Below, in pieces: positions 32,226 to 42,975 of a stretch of DNA of 64,000 nucleotides (its first letter is position 1; each line of letters opens with the position of its first letter). Both the position numbers and the translations under genes were made by a program. The notes beneath the pieces are model-generated. The model was not told the DNA's origin, did no database searches, and saw only the letters and a program-made list of their open reading frames with translations. The stretch lies in assembly GCF_026151205.1 (NCBI RefSeq), contig NC_087080.1:9471837-9535836 (forward strand), read 5' to 3'. The DNA is from Bolinopsis microptera. Its lineage: Eukaryota; Ctenophora; Tentaculata; Lobata; Bolinopsidae.

Positions 32226-35200
32226 AACAACTGATTTTCACTTTCAGTGCGAGCGATTGTTTTGGACCCGAATCCATTGAAGTGTCGACTTATCTTAATG
32301 AGGCTAAGATAGATATTGCAATACTTAACGAAACCTGGTTTAAGAGTTCTATTGCTGATAGTGAATTTCTGCACCCTGACAGATATAAGATATTTCGCTC
32401 TGATAGATCGAAGAAAACTCATCCACCAGATCCTTCTAATCCAACCCGGTTTAGGAGGAATGGTGGAGGGGTCATGATTGCAGTGAGAGCAGACCTTGAT
32501 CTAACTTCAAAGGAAGTTCATCTCAAGTATGGTGCAGAAATTCTTGCTGTGGAATTTAAGACATCCACTGGAATTAAGTTTGTTGTATGCACATGTTATC
32601 GTGTTGGTACACTGGGCTCCGCAAATCATGAAAAAATTGTTGAGTCTTTGAAAACTCTTCTCAGAAGAAGAGGACTGAGTAAAGTCTTCATACTAGGAGA
32701 TTTTAACCTGACCGGAGTTTCCTGGTCTACCCTGGCCAGCTCCTGTCCTATTGAGCAATCTTTTGTTGAATCTTTTGTTGATCTAGGCCTTCAACAATGT
32801 GTGTTAACACCTACCCACTGCAAAGGCAAAACACTTGACCTATTGCTCACAAACTCTGTGTCAAATATTAATGACCTAATGGTAGGTGAGAGAGATAGTG
32901 CTTGCAAGTCTGACCACTTCCCCATCAATTTTAAGATCAACGTTAAAGTTGGTAGGAAGAAGCCAGTCAGGCGTATGTGCTATAACTTTAAGACTGTGAA
33001 CTGGGAGAGGCTAAACCATGAACTCCGACACACGAATTGGGATGCATTGCTCAATGGCACAGAACCTGAAATTGGATGGAAAAAATTTAAGGACAAACTT
33101 TTTAATGTCACAGATAAATTTGTTAAAAAATGCTCTGTCAAGACTGATGGCCAAGATCCATGGTTTGACTCGGAGTGTTATGATGCATGGCGTAAGAAAG
33201 TGAGATTACATAAAGAAAGGCATAAAAGTGATAGAGCTGAAATTGCATTCTCCCTTGCTAGGAAAAATTTCAAAAATGTGGTTGCTCAAAAAATGAGGGA
33301 AACATTAAATGAATCTGATGATAGTGCTTTAATAACAAAAAAATTTTGGTCCTATGTCAAATCGAAGACAGCTAGTCAGCGGATCCCTGAGTTTGTAAGC
33401 CACAAAGGCACTGTCCGCAACTGCCCTGAAGACCAGGCCAACCTATTTAATGACTTTTTCTTCGAGCAGTTCTCTGAGGCATCAACTTATGACATAGATA
33501 TAGATTACTCTAATGATTGGCGCTTTGATATTGAATTTGACCACAGAAGGGTTCGCAAAATCCTTTCCAATATTAATGCTAATAAAGCTTATGGACCTGA
33601 TGGTATCCATGGGAAACTTTTGAAAAACTGTGCGGTTGGGCTCGCATACCCTATATCAATACTTTTTCATTCATGCTACAACATTGGGACACTACCAAGG
33701 GAGTGGAAACTGGGGCACATTGTACCAATATTCAAGAAAGGGGATAAACATGAGGTTTCAAATTATAGGCCAATTTCTCTTACATGCTTAATCACAAAAG
33801 TTCTTGAACGCATAATAAGAGATGAGTTATTGGCACTTACTAATGGCATGATCAATGACAAACAGCATGGTTTCCGAGCTGAGAGATCTTGTGCAACTAA
33901 TCTTGTAGGACTGTGCGACAGCCTAGCGCTCTCACTGAATGAAAATATGAGAACAGATGTAGTCTACTTTGATTTTGCCAAAGCATTTGACTCGGTTAAC
34001 CATGATCTTATATTATTTAAGCTAAAGAGCAAATTTGGTATTGATGGGAGGCTACTGAAATTCATCACTGATTATCTAAGAGACAGGCAACAACAGGTCT
34101 TGATAAGTGGCAAGTTTTCTTCTATGAGAAACGCCCAGTCTGGTGTACCTCAAGGGTCAATTTTGGGACCATTGCTGTTCATTATGTTCATTGATGATAT
34201 ATCAGTGGGGATTTCACCAGGCACACAACTGTCACTGTATGCCGATGATACTAAAATTTGGCGTAAGATTGTTTCGGAGTCTGATATCCTGCGACTGCAG
34301 AAGGACATTGATTATCTCCATGACTGGTCACTTTCTAATAAAATGAGATTTCATCCCGACAAATGTAAGGTCCTCACCGTCGCAGGAAGGATATCCGAAA
34401 CAGTTTCCCTCCTTAGTGTCCTACCACTCTTTAACTTTGTATACTCCATGGGAAGAATCACACTTGACTATGTTGATCATGAAAAGGATCTGGGTGTAAT
34501 TGTGACATCAAATCTCGATTGGAAAGATCAGTGCTCCAAAGTCCTTTCTAAGGCAAACCAAAAATTAGGCATGGCGAGAAGAAATTGTTATTTTGTCCAA
34601 GACGTAAATCGTCGTAGAGTACTGTATCTCACTTTAGTGAGGAGCCTATTTGAGCATTGCTCGGTTATATGGAGACCAGTCACAAAATCCCAGATAAGCA
34701 AGCTGGAGGGCCTCCAAAAGCGTGCTATTAAGTGGATTCTTCACGAGGAGTATATGAGTTATCCACCATCCACATACATTCAAAAATGCAGACAGCTGAA
34801 GATTATGCCGATTGAAGACCGCTTTGACTTCTTGGATCTCATCTTCTTCTTTAAAATTGTGAAGCAACATATACCTGTCACTTTACCCTCATATTTGCAA
34901 CCATTTCAAGGCCACTCAAGGCTCAGAAATAGTCACATGGACTCTCTATGTTTTGTAAGCTCTATCTCACCTCGAGCAAGCTCCAACGCTTTTGCCAAGA
35001 ATTTCTTCTATAGGACCCACACTAAGTGGAATCACATTCCTCTAGATATCCGTGAGATAGAGAGTATCACTGATTTTAAAAGTAAACTTTCCACTTACAT
35101 GTGGGGGAAAATTATCCCGGTGGATTCGGACTCTGAACTTGACTATTCAATAGAAACAAATCCGTAAAATAGTTTATTCAAGATTATCTATTCTTGCTGT

Positions 35201-35510
35201 CTGCATTCACATATTTCTCAATTTCATCTCACAGCACAATATTTTATGAATTGATTGAATGGGTGTGTGATTTTGTTTAAAGTAACTTATTACAATTTTA
35301 TAAGGGCCCATGCTTGTGCAGGAGCTGCATTTGCACTCAATATCTGTGTTTTGGTGACCCTCAGGTCCTTTGGTTACATACATTTTGTCCGAGACAATTT
35401 CAACTTTGACAATCCATGCTTAGAGGACAATATTATATTTAACTAATTCATTGTGTAAACTTGTATGTAATTGACTGATTTGAAAGATTTCAATAAAAAA
35501 AAAATTATTG
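32226..35510 (+). mobile_element. 5'-truncated LINE (jockey/CR1-like)
   Basis: It comprises an EN-RT ORF followed by about 330 bases of 3' sequence and a short A-run (caataaaaaaaaaa, near 35500). The left edge is unclear. The frame is open back to a TAA at 32225, but the first endonuclease motif is missing, so the 5' end is truncated. It lies inside the space between the two 311-bp repeats. Confidence 0.85.
32282..35167 (+). CDS. LINE endonuclease-reverse transcriptase (5'-truncated)
   Basis: About 960 open codons. The first listed codon is GTG, which is not a credible eukaryotic start; the protein simply lacks its N-terminus. The endonuclease has E17 in NETWF, GGGVMIAV, GDFN (D140, N142) and SDH (D211, H212). 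The reverse transcriptase has IFKKGD, NYRPISL, FDFAKAFD, GVPQGSILGPLLF and YADD (Y653-D656). A C-terminal KWNHIPLDIRE...FKSKL segment is typical of jockey/CR1-like elements. There is no internal stop, so insertion is recent. It carries no PHD finger, unlike the other two LINEs here. Confidence 0.9.
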   Translation: MSTYLNEAKIDIAILNETWFKSSIADSEFLHPDRYKIFRSDRSKKTHPPDPSNPTRFRRNGGGVMIAVRADLDLTSKEVHLKYGAEILAVEFKTSTGIKFVVCTCYRVGTLGSANHEKIVESLKTLLRRRGLSKVFILGDFNLTGVSWSTLASSCPIEQSFVESFVDLGLQQCVLTPTHCKGKTLDLLLTNSVSNINDLMVGERDSACKSDHFPINFKINVKVGRKKPVRRMCYNFKTVNWERLNHELRHTNWDALLNGTEPEIGWKKFKDKLFNVTDKFVKKCSVKTDGQDPWFDSECYDAWRKKVRLHKERHKSDRAEIAFSLARKNFKNVVAQKMRETLNESDDSALITKKFWSYVKSKTASQRIPEFVSHKGTVRNCPEDQANLFNDFFFEQFSEASTYDIDIDYSNDWRFDIEFDHRRVRKILSNINANKAYGPDGIHGKLLKNCAVGLAYPISILFHSCYNIGTLPREWKLGHIVPIFKKGDKHEVSNYRPISLTCLITKVLERIIRDELLALTNGMINDKQHGFRAERSCATNLVGLCDSLALSLNENMRTDVVYFDFAKAFDSVNHDLILFKLKSKFGIDGRLLKFITDYLRDRQQQVLISGKFSSMRNAQSGVPQGSILGPLLFIMFIDDISVGISPGTQLSLYADDTKIWRKIVSESDILRLQKDIDYLHDWSLSNKMRFHPDKCKVLTVAGRISETVSLLSVLPLFNFVYSMGRITLDYVDHEKDLGVIVTSNLDWKDQCSKVLSKANQKLGMARRNCYFVQDVNRRRVLYLTLVRSLFEHCSVIWRPVTKSQISKLEGLQKRAIKWILHEEYMSYPPSTYIQKCRQLKIMPIEDRFDFLDLIFFFKIVKQHIPVTLPSYLQPFQGHSRLRNSHMDSLCFVSSISPRASSNAFAKNFFYRTHTKWNHIPLDIREIESITDFKSKLSTYMWGKIIPVDSDSELDYSIETNP

Positions 35511-36107
35511 AGAGCCGGGTGAGACAGGCGGCCCAGAAAAGGGCTAGAGAATCAGCCAAGAAAACTTTCAGTTTCAAAAATTTTAGATAGATTTATTGTG
35601 TTCTCTGAGAAGATTTATCATCATTTTGCAATTAAACTTTCAACTAAACTTGTAATTAAACTTTCAACTAAACTTTTCACTGAACTTGTAACTATGAATC
35701 GATGTATAATGTATAATGTATCTAATGTGTAATGTATTTAATGTATAGTGTAATGTAAAAAGTGACAGATAAATACCCAGAACTTGCAGGCAGTTTTCAC
35801 GCTCATTGATAATCAGAACTGAATTTTACAACATATTAACATCTAATTTCCCTGAACTGCAATGTATTTATCTGTCAAAGCCCCAAACGGTCTATCAGCC
35901 TCCACGCGGCTTGGGGTGGGTGGTGTATTGATGTATTTCTGTAATTATCGTACACTAGCGAATGATTCCAAAAAAAGTATTTTCATTTGTCTTCGGAGGT
36001 TTCCTGATAACTTGGTAGATTAATCTATCTAAAACTTAACTCTTGTTGCATGAAACTTAGAGGCACAGTAATCAAATTCAAGTAAAATTCATATTTTAGA
36101 TCGTATC
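35511..36107. other. Non-coding stretch with short AT repeats
   Basis: A short open piece (QAAQKRARESAKKTF) lies just after the LINE end. Then come repeated aattaaactttcaactaaac (35625-35690) and tgtataatgtat (35700-35760) units. I see no gene. Confidence 0.5.
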
Positions 36108-37593
36108 ATGAAACAGTGCCCTTGCGTTGTCTGCAATGGTGAGAAAAGAACTGAACGTACCATAAAGGAGCATCTGGTCGAGTATGGACATTCAAAGAAA
36201 AATTTGCTGACAGATTTTCTCGAGCATTCGACACCAATCGACAAATTGTTCCACTATGCATTGAGGTAATTTAGCATTAGTAAATCGTCACAGAGATAAG
36301 TCCATGGCAGTAAGTTGAGCAGATAATTCATCCATTTAACCCAACAGGAAAATGCTGGAGAAGAGTTTCTCACAAGGAACAATCATCGAAGTGAAAGGTT
36401 TACCGGGTAAACCCCTAGTGATTACTTCGATAATCAAGCCTCAGAAAAATATAGCTACACCTGCAGACAGCACGAAGAGGAAACACGCTAAAGTGTTCAA
36501 GGATATCGTAGAGAGCCAGGTATCTATCCTAAATAGTGTTATCAGGTTATTTTTAATCTGTAATAATGTGCAGACCAGATTGCTTATTGATCAACCAGAA
36601 ATGGTGATGGTGGTGAAATAAATAATGGATGCACTGTTTGCAGGCTGAATCAAGTTGTTCGAAATGTCCCGAACATGAGATCGATGTGGTAACGAAACGA
36701 ATAAGAACAACTGAGATAAATTCGTTATCAAAAGAAGAACGTCAATACATGAGTGCCTCTACTGGAGTAAAGAGTATAGAACCGATTGACGCTCTTCATG
36801 TTGCCATGTTCAAAGCAGAGTGTGAGTGCTTGAGTTTAAATTCTAACTGTTGATATAAAACATAGATATGAATACCGAACTAACATATCATGAGTAAGGC
36901 AGATTCTCATATTGATAAACTTTCCAGCGAACACGGGGACATCCAATGTTCGTAACAATCTGCGACCTATGCTGTAGAAATTTGATATCAAATTAGAATC
37001 AGAGAAAGAGATACAAGCAGTTGAAGAGTCTTATACTGTAAGTTCTGATCTTAGTCACATACACTACTAAATTTAGCACTTAAATCTTATACAGTCTGTC
37101 ATCACTAAAAATCAGTTAAATTCTCAATTCTCATTTCAGTTACGTTCTGAAAAGGATCCAACACCATGCCCTAGACAAGGATGTACTAACCTTTAAGACT
37201 GGGGGTAAGCCCCAGACTTTCGTTCGAACAAAGATACCTGGCAAGGTTGTCGACAATCCGGACCAGGCAGTTAGAAGGAAGCTGCACCATGCACACAGAA
37301 ATATCACAGCACTGCAGGTTGATTGATTATATGCTAAAATCTGTAAGATTGTCAAATATCCCAATACGAATTTTACTAAGTATTAAACTAAAATTCACTG
37401 TATCGATCTCAGGTAAATACTCATCGAGATAGAGGATTTGACGTGGACCTCAAGGACATTGTAGGACGCTTTGAAACTGCATCTTTTCAGACATTGGAGT
37501 CTAAAGAGACGAAAGCATATGTTGCAGAGTCCTCCAACATCAACAAGAGACCAAGAATGGATTCCGGAGATACAATTGATTTTATGAACGCTG
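36108..37593 (+). pseudogene. Decayed six-exon gene with CxC-type finger
   Basis: Exon 1 (36108-36265) encodes MKQCPCVVCNGEKRTERT followed by HLVEYGH, a C-C-C-H-H arrangement like N-terminal fingers of some transposon proteins. Exon 2 is 36348-36519, exon 3 is 36644-36821, exon 4 is 36928-37037, exon 5 is 37140-37317 and exon 6 is 37413-37593. Splice sites are good and phases agree for exons 1-4. Exon 4 has an in-frame TAG (36975-36977), and exon 5 is open only in the wrong phase by one base, so the gene is broken. Exon 6 ends at a donor with no successor. The family is unknown; it may be a transposon-associated ORF. Confidence 0.5.
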
Positions 37594-37687
37594 GTAAATA
37601 CAAGTCATACCTTGAAATATAAGTAGTATATTTCGTATCATTTCAAAGTATTGTCTTCAAATTGATTCATACCATGTGTTATATATG

Positions 37688-37997
37688 GTAATTTATTATG
37701 TAACTTATTAACTAATGTATATTTATTCCTTAGTCTCCTATGACCATAGTTCCTACTACAATAAGCGGGTTTCACTTCTAATAAGCTATCAAATACTAAA
37801 ATGGCGACGAGTTATAAAAGAACTTATAACGGTGGGTCACACTTCGATGAGTTTTCGGAACAGTTCGAGCTATGGGTAAGCCTTAAAGAAGATCACATTG
37901 AGGTGCTACCTGTCGGAGACAACTTTACAACTGAGGAACTGTTTAATGCTCAGACAAGTTCTATCTGATTAAAATCGCAGAAATCTCCCTTCTGAAC
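37688..37997 (+). repeat. 311-bp direct repeat, right copy
   Basis: This is the partner of 31821-32131, with a few substitutions, a 3-base insertion (ctaataagc) and a 4-base deletion. Unrelated sequence begins right after cttctgaac. Confidence 0.85.
37801..37968 (+). pseudogene. Gag-like N-terminal fragment, right copy
   Basis: Same start as 31931 (MATSYKRTYNGGSHFDEF), ending two codons later because of the local 4-base difference. After the stop another frame reads YLIKIAEISLLN, as if a longer ORF was broken here. Confidence 0.35.
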
Positions 37998-38096
37998 AGC
38001 CGTGCTCGATCGCGTGCGCGCGACAGTGAATTTAATTTAGAAATGTACTTACTATTTTTGATTCGAAACTAGTAATAGCGGAGAAGATGTGAGGGG

Positions 38097-38807
38097 ATGT
38101 TTGCAATCTGTGCAGCTACACTTAACCTGCTTGATAACCCGGACTTTATCAATCGGAACATTCAGTTCTTCAGCGACAGCATGAGCTCTCTCCATGCGCT
38201 GTCAAACCATTATCCCACTTCAACTATGACAATAGACACCATAAAAGCCTTGAACTCCCTAGGTTTGAAATCAAAGATAACGCTTCACTGGGTAAGAGGC
38301 CACACAGGGGTAACGGGAAACGAACTCGCGGACAGCCTGGCAAAAGAAGCCACCAGTCTTGATAGTGTGGGACAGGTTACCCCCGTTCCGTACTCCAGCT
38401 TCAAAGCCAAACTCAAAAGTTGGTCTTTCGCCCAAAGCAAATCATCTTTAGAAGCATCACCCTCCACTAATAAGCTTCATAAGCTAGTTGTCTCCCTCCA
38501 TAAGAAAGAATCATTATCCACCATCACAGAAATGACAACAGCGGACCTTCATAAACTTACCAACATACTTTCTAACAGAGCACCTCTATACTCATTTTTG
38601 TTTAAAATAAAAAAGAAACCTATAGATATCTGTCCTCGATGCCATCTAGAACCAGAAGACAATGTCCATTTTCTTTGTAATTGCCCATTTTTATTCACCT
38701 TACGAAGCGCTACCTTTGGTTTTCCAGTTCTTAAAATTAATGACCTTGTCAAAATAAAATCCTTTAAATTATTATCATTCATTAAAAAAAAGCGAAATTT
38801 TCCTTAG
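38097..38807 (+). pseudogene. LINE 3' fragment: RNase H and zinc knuckle
   Basis: 236 codons carry the C-terminal RNase H of an I/jockey-type LINE: D27 in FFSDS, then HWVRGHTGVTGNELAD with H70 and D80. A CPRC...H...C knuckle (PRCHLEPEDNVHFLCNC) follows. The endonuclease and reverse transcriptase are missing, and so is the first catalytic Asp, so the listed ATG is not a native start. 5' truncation on insertion is the likely cause. AT-rich 3' sequence with A-runs follows to about 39056. Confidence 0.8.
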
Positions 38808-39911
38808 ACAATACGTACAATGATTTACATTACTATACAATTATTTCTATTGCTAATTCTTGAGGGTCCGATTAACTATTTTTCATACCGTAACTACATT
38901 ATACTGTAGCCTTCCGTTTTTACAATTTAGGATTTTTTTCACTTCACTCAGGATACATTACTTATATTCACTTATGATACATTGCAATTAATATTCCATC
39001 ATACACTTCTTTTACTCAATGTACTTCTTCTTCATTTAAAAAAAATCAAAATAAAAATAAATATCTTCAAGCTACGCTACTCTACACACGATAAAACACG
39101 TTAGCCCATAAATAACACGCTTTAGAAATTATCATCACAGGACAACATGACACCTAAAACTTTGAACATAACACGAGGAAACATGGACAAAACTGAACAA
39201 GAACCACATTCGAAGACCGAAACATCTGAATGACTCTGCAACCCAGGAATCCACTACTCAGTTATCATCGCTAAATGATCGGTTTGGTATCGACGTTACA
39301 TACTTTATTATTTTTTTTTAAAAAGAAAAAGAGGCTGATTTTAGTTTGTTTTTTTTTTTTTTTTTTTTTTTTTTCCTTCAAAACATTCCAGTACATTGTG
39401 CAGAAAGTTGGAGATGAAGCCGTAGTACGTACATGTAGCATTCTACTGGATCGAACTTGCAGAGTGTGGTTTCCTCCAATCTGGGCCGCGCGTTTATATA
39501 AACATACACGGCGCAGATCGACTGGAGGAGATTGCACTATGTAGGCTCCGGTGTAATGTGATATGTATGTACTACGGCTTTACAAATTTTGGAAGCATGT
39601 AAGGATATATATCTGATACCTATCGTATATACTAAAAATACTCTAGCACAATTGTAACTGCAGTTTCACAGAACTCTAAATGCTTAATGAACACTCTTGC
39701 AGGTACCACCCGTATTCACACTCAGACCTGAGTTTAGTCATTTCCCGATACGAGATTGGGGACGGGTTCTATAAACAAACAAACAAACAAACAGAAGATG
39801 TGAGGCGCGGCACTCGGCAGGGCAGGCTTGATTTATATACCAGTAATTCTTGGACTTGTCGTTATCCCTCCAATCTCAATTGCTATAATATGTATAATCA
39901 TTATATTATAC
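38808..39911. other. AT-rich stretch, no gene
   Basis: It holds the LINE 3' end with A-runs (about 39030-39056), a T-run of 26 (39349-39374) and an aaac microsatellite (39775-39793). A short GC-richer piece (39410-39540) has weak self-complementarity (cctccaatctgg and gactggaggagatt). The ORFs across 39275-39544 span the T-run and are not credible. Confidence 0.5.
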
Positions 39912-40861
39912 CAGGCCTCCCAGCCAACCTCGAAAACCTTGAATTCTGCTATTTTACATAAAAACCCTTGAAAACCTTGAATTTCAACTAAAAATTTACA
40001 AAAATTTCGCCTCCGGAAGTTTTCTTGCTTCTGTTTTGAGCAATTTGTTCTGAGCAATCCCAACCTTCCAGGTTATATTATTTCAATCACTAATATCCTA
40101 TTCTCTTCTCTAGAAATGTTATGAACCAAGGATGTCAAACTCAAAGCATTCCAAGACGTCTTTCAGAGAACAGTAGGTGGAAAGAGGAGTATGAAGGCTG
40201 GGTTCAAAAGGACCCAAGGCCAAATGATCAGTTTTCTGCTCTATGTTTGGCATGTGGCTGGAAGAAAATTGGCGTTTGCAGTTTCAGTATTGCAGCCGCT
40301 GAAATGAAAAAATTTAGACTCCCATGCTAAGGGCACCAAACATTTGAAGAATTTGGACGAGTACAGAGACTTCAAGAAGACAAATCTATCATTTAGTATT
40401 AGTGGAAATCTTCAATCTACTACGACTACAGAAAAGAACTCTGAAGATCAGTTTGATCTTCCAAATCAGCACATGACACTCCGAGCTGAATTAATCATCC
40501 CCCTTGATTGAAATAAAACTTGACTAAGTTTTATTTCAATCAACTTCTATTTAAAATTCAAATAGACAATGTTATATTGTTATTTCAAAGTGTTTTATAA
40601 TCCAAGTACATATTTTAAAACACATTTTAAAACACAAGTTTTTAAATTCACCTGTCTTTATAAGTTTTGAGAAAAAAAGATAAAATTAACAAGTTTTCGT
40701 ACTACATTTTTTTTTGTTAGTTTTTGTACAAACATACATATTCGTCATGAAAAACCTTGAAAACCTTGAAAATGGCTATCTGAAAACTTTGAAAAGGGTT
40801 TGAAACCAAGAAAACCACCTTCAAAACCTCGAATTTTACGAATTTCAGAGTGGGAGGCCTG
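39912..40861. mobile_element. hAT-type element, decayed
   Basis: The left end CAGGCCTCCCA (39912) is inverted at the right end TGGGAGGCCTG (40851-40861), a terminus typical of hAT elements. The interior has a BED-finger fragment and repeated aaaaccttgaa. A clear 8-bp target duplication is not visible. Most of the transposase is deleted. Confidence 0.72.
40121..40390 (+). pseudogene. hAT transposase N-terminus with BED finger (frameshifted)
   Basis: It reads YEGWVQKDPRPNDQFSALC, then the Cys pair of CLACG, then a frameshift of an A-run. The next frame continues SHAKGTKHLKNLDEYRD with the two histidines. Cys-x2-Cys...His-x5-His is a BED-type finger. The catalytic domain is absent. Confidence 0.65.
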
Positions 40862-40870
40862 GTTAGTATA

Positions 40871-40879
40871 CTTGTTCAC
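40871..40879 (+). repeat. 9-bp direct repeat, left flank of the Mutator-like element
   Basis: cttgttcac recurs at 46083-46091, immediately outside the opposite end. Nine bases is the usual target duplication of Mutator-like elements. Confidence 0.6.
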
Positions 40880-41078
40880 GATTGGGCGACATCTGTCCGA
40901 CAGCGACATCTGTCCGAAAGCTGAATTAGGGATTTCGGACAGATGTCGCTGTCGGACAAGAGTCGTTTTTGGCGACATCTGTCCGAATTTCGGATCATAT
41001 TGTAATTTCGGTTCACATTCGTATTTCACAAGCTCACGGGTAATCTCGTGACGTTCTAAAGCTGATGTGATCCCTTAA

Positions 41079-42441
41079 GGGGGGGGGGGTTCACCCTGAT
41101 TTTTTTGTGAAACTTGGTTTCGAGATAGCAGTTGACCAACAAACTAGGACCAGTGACCGAACTTTTGAGGGGGTCCCGGACCCCAACCGCCAAACGGTGC
41201 CCGCGGGGCAGCCACGCCCATATTTGGTCCAAATTAGGCCCAATTTAGCCAAATACCCTGAACATGCCCAAAATCCAGATTTTAGGTGCTCTACTTGTAG
41301 CTAGCGGTTCCTTGAACTCGTATATGAATTTTCATCAAGATTGGACAAAAAATGACTGAGTTATGAGCAAAAAACCATATGACCATATTTGGGCATACGC
41401 ACCAAATTTGATCGATTTTTGGCCCATAAATTGGTCAAATATCAATATTTTTGAATGAAACCAACTTTATATGGAAGGTAAGCCTATACTACACATTATC
41501 TATGATTATCAGCTCAGTATCTACCTAATTGTGGATTCTATGTTCAAATAATCGCAAAAAATGAACAAAATTGCCCATATCTCAGTTCGCGATATTTGCA
41601 AAACTGACTTCGCTCAAAACAATAGAACTCAATAGGGTTTCAATATTTTTTCATGAAATTTTCAGAATCAACGTAGAATTGTCTCATGACCTTAAGTTTT
41701 GGGACAGAATTTTGAGTTAGGCCTTTAAAAAAATTTGGCGGCCAAATTCCAAAATTTGCACTGCTAAATTTAGAATTTGGCCGCCAAATTTTTTTAAAGG
41801 CCTAACTCAAAATTCTGTCCCAAAACTTAAGGTCATGAGACAATTCTACGTTGATTCTGAAAATTTCATGAAAAAATATTGAAACCCTATTGAGTTCTAT
41901 TGTTTTGAGCGAAGTCAGTTTTGCAAATATCGCGAACTGAGATATGGGCAATTTTGTTCATTTTTTGCGATTATTTGAACATAGAATCCACAATTAGGTA
42001 GATACTGAGCTGATAATCATAGATAATGTGTAGTATAGGCTTACCTTCCATATAAAGTTGGTTTCATTCAAAAATATTGATATTTGACCAATTTATGGGC
42101 CAAAAATCGATCAAATTTGGTGCGTATGCCCAAATATGGTCATATGGTTTTTTGCTCATAACTCAGTCATTTTTTGTCCAATCTTGATGAAAATTCATAT
42201 ACGAGTTTAGGGAACCACTAGCTACAAGTAGAGCACCTAAAATCTGGATTTTGGGCATGTTCAGGGTATTTGGCTAAATTGGGCCTAATTTGGACCAAAT
42301 ATGGGCGTGGCTGCCCCGCGGGCACCGTTTGGCGGTTGGGGTCCGGGACCCCCTCAAAAGTTCGGTCACTGGTCCTAGTTTGTTGGTCAACTGCTATCTC
42401 GAAACCAAGTTTCACAAAAAAATCAGGGTGAACCCCCCCCC
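41079..42441. mobile_element. 1363-bp foldback element with TTAA target duplication
   Basis: Arms 41079-41749 and 41773-42441 are essentially perfect reverse complements around a 23-base centre. They begin with an 11-G run and end with a 9-C run. TTAA flanks both sides (41075-41078 and 42442-42445). The empty site cccttaagatctgatcc is present in the duplicated segment at about 42811-42827. TTAA duplications are made by piggyBac and Kolobok transposases. No coding capacity: the ORFs at 41107 and 42218 are mirror images of each other. Such long near-perfect arms imply youth or gene conversion. Confidence 0.92.
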
Positions 42442-42445
42442 TTAA

Positions 42446-42975
42446 GATCTGATCCATCGATACGTGATTGACTAGTTGAGAACAGGATCGTGCTAGCCGT
42501 ACCCTAACAAGCTGTCGATCACATCACAGGACATGAGTACATATAGGACAGCAGTATGGAGAGACGCAAACAAGGCTCGGAGAACCCTGTCCTAAATGGC
42601 TTCAGGGTAACACGACGATTGGGCGACATCTGTCCGACAGCGACATCTGTCCGAAAGCTGAATTAGGGATTTCGGACAGATGTCGCTGTCGGACAAGAGT
42701 CGTTTTTGGCGACATCTGTCCGAATTTCGGATCATATTGTAATTTCGGTTCACATTCGTATTTCACAAGCTCACGGGTAATCTCGTGACGTTCTAAAGCT
42801 GATGTGATCCCTTAAGATCTGATCCATCGATACGTGATTGACTAGTTGAGAACAGGATCGTGCTAGCCGTACCCTAACAAGCTGTCGATCACATCACAGG
42901 ACATGAGTACATATAGGACAGCAGTATGGAGAGACGCAAACAAGGCTCGGAGAACCCTGTCCTAAATGGCTTCAG
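42446..42975 (+). repeat. Duplicated left end of the Mutator-like element
   Basis: 42446-42605 (following the foldback) repeats at 42816-42975, and 40880-41078 repeats at 42617-42815. The first copy includes the transposase ATG (42556) and 16 codons, then jumps to a fresh terminus ggtaacacgac at 42606. The second copy lacks the foldback and leads into the longer ORF. Confidence 0.88.

Noticed and set aside
39275-39544. ORFs of 88-89 codons on both strands
   Set aside because: They depend on a 26-base T-run and have no domain.
41107-42457. Two identical ORFs on opposite strands (65 and 79 codons)
   Set aside because: They are the two arms of the foldback hairpin read in mirror image.
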